A DNA stretch of 64,000 nt, from NCBI GenBank assembly GCA_023055425.1, contig JALGPY010000006.1, positions 91,919,935 to 91,983,934 on the forward strand, written 5' to 3'. Shown here in pieces: positions 58,408 to 64,000 of this stretch; position 1 is the first letter of the stretch; every line of letters begins with the position of its first letter. Source of the DNA: Linanthus parryae (Eukaryota; Streptophyta; Magnoliopsida; Ericales; Polemoniaceae). The notes beneath the pieces were generated by a model that was not told where the DNA came from, made no database searches, and saw nothing but the letters and a program-made list of their open reading frames with translations. The position numbers and the translations under genes were made by a program.

Positions 58408-58459
58408 TCCTCCCATATGAGGATTCCACTTTAATGATAATGACTCTCCCATATGAGAG
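58408..58459. repeat. Pair of related short palindromes
   Basis: TCCTCCCATATGAGGA (58408-58423) and CTCTCCCATATGAGAG (58444-58459). They share the loop-side CCCATATGAG, and the arm changes compensate each other (CCTC/GAGG against TCTC/GAGA). Confidence 0.75.
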
Positions 58460-58523
58460 ATCACTTATCAATTCCTCATGCGTTATTTACTTAATTGTTA
58501 CTTATTGCATACTCCTAAGTAAC

Positions 58524-59006
58524 AAGCCTATATACCTAGATAGCAGCACATTTAAGCCTATATGTCTAGATAGTAGCAAGAATTAATATTAAGTCTATCT
58601 CTTTAGGTAGCAACAATACGCGAACTCAAGCCTATCTGTATAGATAGAAGAAAAACTTGATACAAGCCTATGTGATTAAGATAGCAACGCTTATAAATCT
58701 ATCTCTTTAGATAGAAACAATACGCGAACTCGAGCCTATCTGTCTACATAGCATCAAAACTCAACAGTCTCTCTCTTTAGATAGTACCGATACGTGAGTA
58801 AAAGTCTACCTATGTAGATAGTAGCTACGCTCAATCCAAAGCCTATCTACCCAGATAGCACCAATGCGCAAGTTCAAATCTACACATTTAGACAGTAATA
58901 CTTGTCTAAGAGGGTACGATATGCGAACTTAAACCTATCTATTTAGATAGGGATCACTTTGATAGCAGGGATACGCGATCGAAAGACTATCTAACTCAAT
59001 GATAGC
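58524..59006. repeat. Degenerate tandem array with a hairpin in each unit
   Basis: About 13 units of roughly 29-55 bp (mostly 34-38). Consensus: AAGCCTATCT, 3-5 variable bases, AGATAGCAACAATACGCGAACT. The CTATCT..AGATAG arms form a small stem-loop and recur at 58530, 58559, 58594, 58631, 58698, 58735, 58804, 58842 and 58934, among others, while the spacers drift. It lies between the end of the gypsy pol and the 3' end of the antisense ORF. Confidence 0.85.
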
Positions 59007-59405
59007 AATATCGAAGGTTATGACTTCAGACATACATTCTTATCTAATCATGAAAGCAAAATGATGCTCAATATCTGTAAAACCAAAATGGATACTTTTC
59101 ATAAACAAAATCCAAACATGTCTTCGCATTACAAAAATTGTCGAGACCACGAAAGTTGGATGGAAATAGAAAATTCAAAGTGATGTTCATGCACAATGGA
59201 AACCTACCTGGTTACATAAGAAGGCTACTGATCTTCAAGAAATCCCTTGAGAAGAGAATCTTGAGCTGCCAACTTTATGGAGTCTTGATCCCACTCATCC
59301 AACCGCTGCTTGTGACTTTGGTGTTCTTTGCTTGCCTTGGTATACTGCTGGACTGCATTTTCAATTGCTTCCTTTTGAGCTCGAAGTTTAGCACTTTCCA
59401 GATTT
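59007..59405. other. Non-coding gap between hairpin array and antisense gene
   Basis: No structure or coding recognised. It probably holds the 3' UTR of the antisense transcript on its right side (inference). Confidence 0.4.
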
Positions 59406-59663
59406 TTATTTCATATAGCCGAACTTGAGTTTCACAGAGTTGCTGATCTTCACCAATCTCTGTATAAGGAAACTAAGGTTCAGCTTATCCTTCGAGACGT
59501 GCTGGATACCATGTGCACTTTTTAGGAAGCACTGAGCATTTGAAAGAGAGGTGCTTGCTGGAGTTGTTCTGTTTATTCTCTCCAATAGGTCTGTCATCTC
59601 AGTAAAAATATCTCCTCTGTCCTTGGGAGCTATTTGCAAATCCTCATGAGCCATTCCAAACAA
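59406..59663 (-). pseudogene. Antisense gene, last recognisable coding segment
   Basis: Open 85-codon stretch starting inside an exon (no ATG needed), helical and charged (FTEMTDLLERINR, LIQRLVKISNS). A GTAAGAC donor-like site near 59766 and a TTTTAG acceptor-like site near 59678 suggest it is spliced to the preceding segment, although the reading phases do not match exactly. No known domain. Confidence 0.5.
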
Positions 59664-59769
59664 GGTAGATTTATACCTAAAATTTCAAGACAAGAATGGA
59701 TCGTTCAGATACAAAGATTATATCGTGCGTTTATAATACATGCATGCTCAAAATTAGTCTTACCGGCCC

Positions 59770-60850
59770 CTTCGACTATCTGTCGAAGTGAGGGAATTAA
59801 AGTCGCCACTGTTTGATCACCAGAGGAAGATGCTTCAGCAAGCCTCTGATCTGCGAAAGTCTCGCACATAAAGTATTCCTTAGGGATAACATAGCTTCTC
59901 TCAAATTCAGCTGCTTCAAAAGCTTGTGTTTCCCAGGCCGCCCAAGGATTCTATTAAAAGATTATTTCTAAATTCAGAACAGGTGCTTGATTTTCATCGT
60001 GAGATTCCTCGCTCATCATTCTAGAAAAAGAGAAATCTGCACCCCGGATCATCATAACAACAATTTCACCTTCTGTCGTAGCCACAAGAGTGTTCACTCT
60101 TGAGGACGCATTTTGAGGAGGCTCACTTGTAGATTCTGGAACTTCTGGCACATTTTCAGGTGCGACATTGAGTTGTGTCCCATGAACCACAGTAGCGTTT
60201 CTTTCTGGAGCTTCTCGCGGCTGAACATCTCCCAAGCCTTGACCGGGCGCGCTGGTAACAGCATTTGACCCATGCTCATTCCCCCCGCCATTTGGTGGCA
60301 CAGGGTTTTGAGACGCTACATTTAGTTGGGGTTCATGAGAAGAATCAGGTATTTCTTGATAAGCTTCAGCTTGCTCAATTTCCTATGGAATGGTCTCCGC
60401 TGGCAACACAGCTGCAGGAGCGACACTTGATGGAATCTCGGGAGTAGAAGTTGTTTCCCTTTGAGTTCCAGCTGGCTCAGCATTTTCAACAGGGGCGTCG
60501 ACTCCCTGTGAAGTCCCACGAGCAACGCGCGAATAAACTTCTGGAAGTGAAGCATTTACTTCTCGTTGAGCTGCGTTTTGATCATTGTTTTCAGATTCTG
60601 TATGTTCCTGCTCCTCCTGGAGGTTCTCCTCTTCCTCTTCCTCAACAATTAATTCGATACGCTCATCTTCGAGGTTAGCCTCATGAACGGATTCAGGAAC
60701 GCGAGCTGTTGCTGGGGGTACTTGCCTATTTTGATCTTCCATTACTGCATCTTCACTTGGAGTCTCATGGGCGGTCTCAGAAACACGAACCACAACGCTT
60801 CGAAGCCTACGAGATCTTCTCAAAACCAATGGCTCCGCCGGCTCTGCCAA
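59770..60850 (-). pseudogene. Antisense gene, acidic low-complexity segment
   Basis: Begins MAEPAEPLVLRRSRRLRSVVVRV, then proline/glutamate-rich text with an acidic run (60597-60660, DERIELIVEEEEEEN) and glutamine/proline-rich text, then after a frame change an open stretch at 59954-60301 ending NQAPVLNLEIIF. A further piece (NPWAAWETQAFEAAEF.., SLRQIVEGAG) is readable at 59770-59950. The composition resembles the disordered C-terminal half of plant-mobile-domain proteins encoded by retroelements. No catalytic domain seen; frame breaks or introns between pieces. Confidence 0.55.
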
Positions 60851-61077
60851 AATCTCAAATTCTATTTTAGCCTAAATTTCAAGAATTCGTGCTACCAAAA
60901 ATTAAAAGAGCTCATGGTGAAAAGACCTCCACGTTCAAATGAGATTGCATCTCCATATTCACACGGGATATCCGCGTAAGTATTTTGTTGCAGATTATCA
61001 TCGACTCCTTTTAACATTGCTTGACCTGATCATGCGCGAAGTTTGTTATCATTATTGTTTGAAAACAATGAAATTGA

Positions 61078-61440
61078 CTATAGCAATCCTAAGAGAATTG
61101 TTTCCCTGATGCTTCTCCGTTGGTTCACTAACCAACGACGAATGTCACTGTTAGATACCCAACGTTTTAAAGCTTCAAAGATAAGATCTTGATGAAATAA
61201 GGCAAATAGGTATATAGTACCTTCCTCATCTTCTTCGCCAACAATCTCTCGGAAATCTTGCGCGCTCCGTCTGACCAACAGCAGACTGCGAACGCCGCAC
61301 TTGTTCTTCGAGAATCTTCTTCATGGCCCGCTGAATATCGCGCTCCTCCCGCAGCTTCGCGTCCCTTTCTTTTTGTTGGGCCATAGACAAGGATTCTGCG
61401 ATCACTCCTTCTTCAGTAAGTCCTTCCAGCTCTTAAACTG
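61078..61440 (-). pseudogene. Antisense gene, coiled-coil segment
   Basis: Reads ELEGLTEEGVIAESLSMAQ then QKERDAKLREERDIQRAM and ILEEQVRRSQSA (61300-61440), a strong heptad-like charged helix. A second frame (61078-61278) continues with IYLFALFHQDLIFEALKRW. One frame break at about 61275. Confidence 0.5.
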
Positions 61441-61910
61441 AGCCTTCGCTATCTGAAACATAGACGAGGATGGCTTATGACAACAACTTTCATTATAACC
61501 ATAGTTAAAAACTCGATTTGAGTACATTCTCTCGCGGCAAAATAGGTATCTGGATTAAACTCCACGAAGTCCTCAATGTTGCTTTGTCGCACGTTTTCCA
61601 CTTTCTTCGCAGTAGAAGGCAGAGGTTGGCTTCTTTATGTGGGCACCACATTATCCTTGGGAGTAGGGTTGCCTCTTGGATGTTTTGACTGCCGGATCAC
61701 CAATGGTGCAGGCTCGTCAAAATCTTCTTCTTCTTGGAATGCTTGATGAATAGAGAAAGAAAGGTTTCAAGAGCGTTTGAGACTAGCTCTTGAACTTCTT
61801 GATCCATCCTCATTTATGTGGTGATAGGGATGTCGGGCTTCTTCTTCGAACGCAGTAGATCAACAAAGCCCGTGCTGCGATCCCCAAATGTGAATCGCCT
61901 CAAACAACAC

Positions 61911-62752
61911 TGTCATGTAAAGGCATGTTAGACATCGCATTATTTATTGTTGTTAAAAAAGAAAAATGCTGAAACGTACCTTGTTAAAGTCTTCTGCATA
62001 TTTTTCCTCGCGTTAAAAGAATTATGCCTAAATAAAGCGATCTTCTCTTGAAGAATCAAATCAGCACACAAGTGATGGTCTTTATCCAATAGGGAATAAA
62101 AACAATACTGTCTCGCGTCCCGAGAGCAGGACGACTTGAACGGGTGATCTTTTATAAAAATCGCCGGAGCCTTGCTTGGCTGGAGCTTAGCTCGAGACCT
62201 CGCAAGCAGACGGATCTGCGCATTCCAGAAAGACACCCAATTTGGAGTATATTCTCCTCGCCTTTCCCTGTAAGGTTGAGTCAAAGGGAGCTCAGCAATC
62301 AACAGTCTATTGCTTTTTCCGTACAGAAACCCGTTGTAGCAACCCTTGGTGATTGAATCAGACCACAGAGGTGGCGAGACGGCGTCAAAACCCTGCTATT
62401 GGCTCACTCGAATTGGATCGTAATGAACCGTTATAGGTTCATAACTCGAGGTTTATGGACTAGCCACATACTCAGGAAGGGCTGGCAAGTATCATCTCCT
62501 GCACTAGTTGACAAATGTGGCATAATGCCTGGCTCCCTTGCCAATGTGTTGAGGCCTAAACTTGGTTTCCGCCTATGGATACATGCTTTCATGGAAAACG
62601 ATGTTATCCAAGGCAGTGACATAGGGTCTAGCTTTGAAGTAGTTGATGTCATCGCACAGAAAAGAGAAGGGGCGTTAAACGCCTTTAGTCTTGTACCAAC
62701 GTCATGCTCGAGGACTAAGGAGCTCCTTGGTGGCATTAGGCGCGTCCCCTAA
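61911..62752 (-). pseudogene. Antisense gene, C-terminal part of plant mobile domain region
   Basis: Continues the plant-mobile-domain region in changing frames: FSFLCDDINYFKARPYVTAL (about 62600-62660), YATFVN..YLPALPEYVASP, then YEPITVHYDPIRVSQ (62400-62440), then open from 62302: LPLTQPYRERRGEYTPNWVSFWNAQIRLL. A donor AAG|GTACGT (61979) and acceptor GACAG (61911) bound a possible 69-bp intron, after which CLRRFTFGDRSTGFVDLLRSKKKPD is readable, though the phase requires an indel. Several stops in the 62450-62750 part. Confidence 0.6.
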
Positions 62753-63868
62753 CTATACATAAGATGGGACTTGAGCATATAAAGGCCATCTCTCAAAGAC
62801 CCACATCGTCTGAAACGCGATATTGCCAAAAGAGACAACATCGACTCTGCCTTGTGATTGCTCAACACGCGTCACAGCTAAATCCAGGCGATGATATAGA
62901 GAACCCATAACCAGAGGCCCTAAGGCTACCTTTTGGCCGAGTGAGAGTCGGACAGCAAGCGCGAGAACGTGGCAAAACACCCCATAACGATGATGCCCGT
63001 CTATAAGATAACGCGACAACCAGACGCAGAGGATTCCACATAAGGTATATTCAGCGCTTTTCCCCTCAAGCGCAGTTATCGCATTTGGGTCCTTCTCTAG
63101 CAGCTCTTGGACTATTTTTGGTTTCGCAAAATCCATGAAGAAATAGGTGATCCACTTAGACCAGATATTCTTTGGCCCAGAAGTTACAGACATGTACGTG
63201 TCACAATAGGTGGCCGAGTTCCATCTTGTAGCAGCTTTCTTCACATCAGCCATGCATTCTCTCATTTTCTCAAAAAGCGTGATCTCCTCATCAGAAGTTA
63301 GAGGAGCCAAGGGATCTAAAAGTCCCATACTTTTGAGTTCCAGCAATATCTCTGTGTCCTTGAGAGTAGGATCAAATTTGAAGGTTGAGAAGTGGAATGT
63401 GTGGGTATTCTTTGAGTACCTCGAAATCAGCACCCTCAGCATGTCATTGTCGAGTCTGAGGCTGAGTCCCTATTTGCGTGCACAACGTTGTATATCCCAG
63501 CATTCGTCAACTCTTCTTCAAAATTATAAAGGATCAACTCCGTCCATTCTTCCATCCAGTCGAGCTTCTCCATGAAGGATTGAAGAAGAAGCTCGGTGAA
63601 AGGGAACAACCCAACTTCGAGGTAGAGTCGCTGCACGTCTTAAACATTAACCAAATCCCATTCATCCCTCTCTGGTTCAGGCACTAGCTGCAAAGCATCT
63701 TTCACCGGAGATTTCTGGAGAGTATTCCCTTTAACAGTGGCCAGGTAGAAATCCTCGCCACCCAGGTAGGGGGCTTTGCACCATAGGTCCTTTGAGACCT
63801 CGGGTAAGTTGATTACTTCTTTCGAAGATTTCTTGGGGATCCATTTACATCAAATGAATAACACATTC
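62753..63868 (-). pseudogene. Antisense plant mobile domain (PMD) ORF in Tat-like element
   Basis: Upstream frame 63436-63868 (IPKKSSKEVINLPEVSKDLW.., LEVGLFPFTELLLQ, EEWTELILYNFEEELTNAGIYNVVHA) with one stop near 63640, then a frame change near 63470 into the open 229-codon stretch 62753-63442. This has the PMD pattern: LRVLISRYSKNTHTFHF, a TLKDTEILLEL block, YTLCGILCVWLSRYLIDG, HVLALAVRLSLGQKVALGPLVMGSLYHRLDLA, and ..GNIAFQTMWVFERWPLYAQVP. PMD is a domain of unknown function shared by plant MAIL1/MAIN-type proteins and transposons. It is antisense to the pol upstream and lies where the 3' non-coding region is expected. Function in the element is unknown. Confidence 0.72.
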
Positions 63869-64000
63869 AAAACAATAAATTCAAGATCAATGTCTTGTTC
63901 ATACATGAAGAAAAGTATGGAGAACACTCAAACCACATCTGCATTCCTACTTGATTTGAATTTTCAAAATATGAAGAATTGCGTTACTGGAAAAGGGATA
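63869..64000. other. Window end, upstream of antisense ORF
   Basis: AT-rich, no coding recognised. It would hold the start or promoter of the antisense gene; the 3' LTR of the Tat-like element must lie beyond the window. Confidence 0.35.

Noticed and set aside
58524..59006. CRISPR array
   Set aside because: Units contain palindromic repeats, but repeats and spacers both drift, spacer lengths vary, no cas genes exist and the DNA is from a plant.

Overview
This is plant nuclear DNA, almost certainly from an angiosperm with a large, repeat-rich genome. Everything identifiable is transposon-derived: two Ty1/copia families, Ty3/gypsy remnants, a LINE-type RNase H fragment, tRNA-derived SINE-like pieces and short TIR elements. 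Intergenic DNA is AT-rich. I see no single-copy host gene, no rRNA or true tRNA gene and no CRISPR. The species cannot be told from the sequence.

Two copia families dominate. Family 1 (called F1 here; Tork/Angela-like by general appearance, not proven) has LTRs of about 1.2-1.4 kb running TGTTGGA...CCCTACA in the coding direction. It is present as a decayed + strand body (1-2690), a decayed - strand element (4473-24191, split by insertions), a solo LTR (15977-17216), a truncated + strand element (42740-56645), and a young - strand element with an uninterrupted 1316-residue polyprotein (45334-53835). Family 2 (F2; SIRE/Maximus-like: two CCHC knuckles plus a coiled coil in gag, long LTRs, an extra ORF after pol) is present as a solo LTR (6046-7551), a composite LTR-body-LTR-body-LTR insertion (12622-23799), and a full-length but broken - strand element (31353-41464).

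The nesting can be read from target-site duplications (TSDs). A solo F2 LTR (GAGTA) sits in the reverse transcriptase YVDD motif of the decayed F1 element. The F2 composite (ATAAT) sits in that element's 5' LTR and itself holds a Tourist-like MITE (TAA) and a solo F1 LTR (GGATT/TGATT). The full-length F2 element has a perfect CTGTG duplication. The young F1 element (ATTTT) sits in the leader of an older F1 element of opposite orientation.

Between the retroelement clusters (24192-31347) lie a LINE-like zinc-finger/RNase H fragment, a 752-bp TIR element, tRNA-like SINE pieces and a 1.6-kb Mutator-like TIR element, with AT-rich DNA without recognisable genes.

From 56645 to the end lies the 3' part of a Tat/Ogre-like Ty3/gypsy element: a pol tail with an apparently doubled integrase zinc-finger module, a degenerate array of about 13 units each with a short hairpin, and then a long antisense, probably multi-exon ORF carrying a plant mobile domain. 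The antisense plant-mobile-domain gene, the hairpin array, and the 14-bp palindrome family that fills F2 LTRs and also coding DNA are the observations most worth pursuing.
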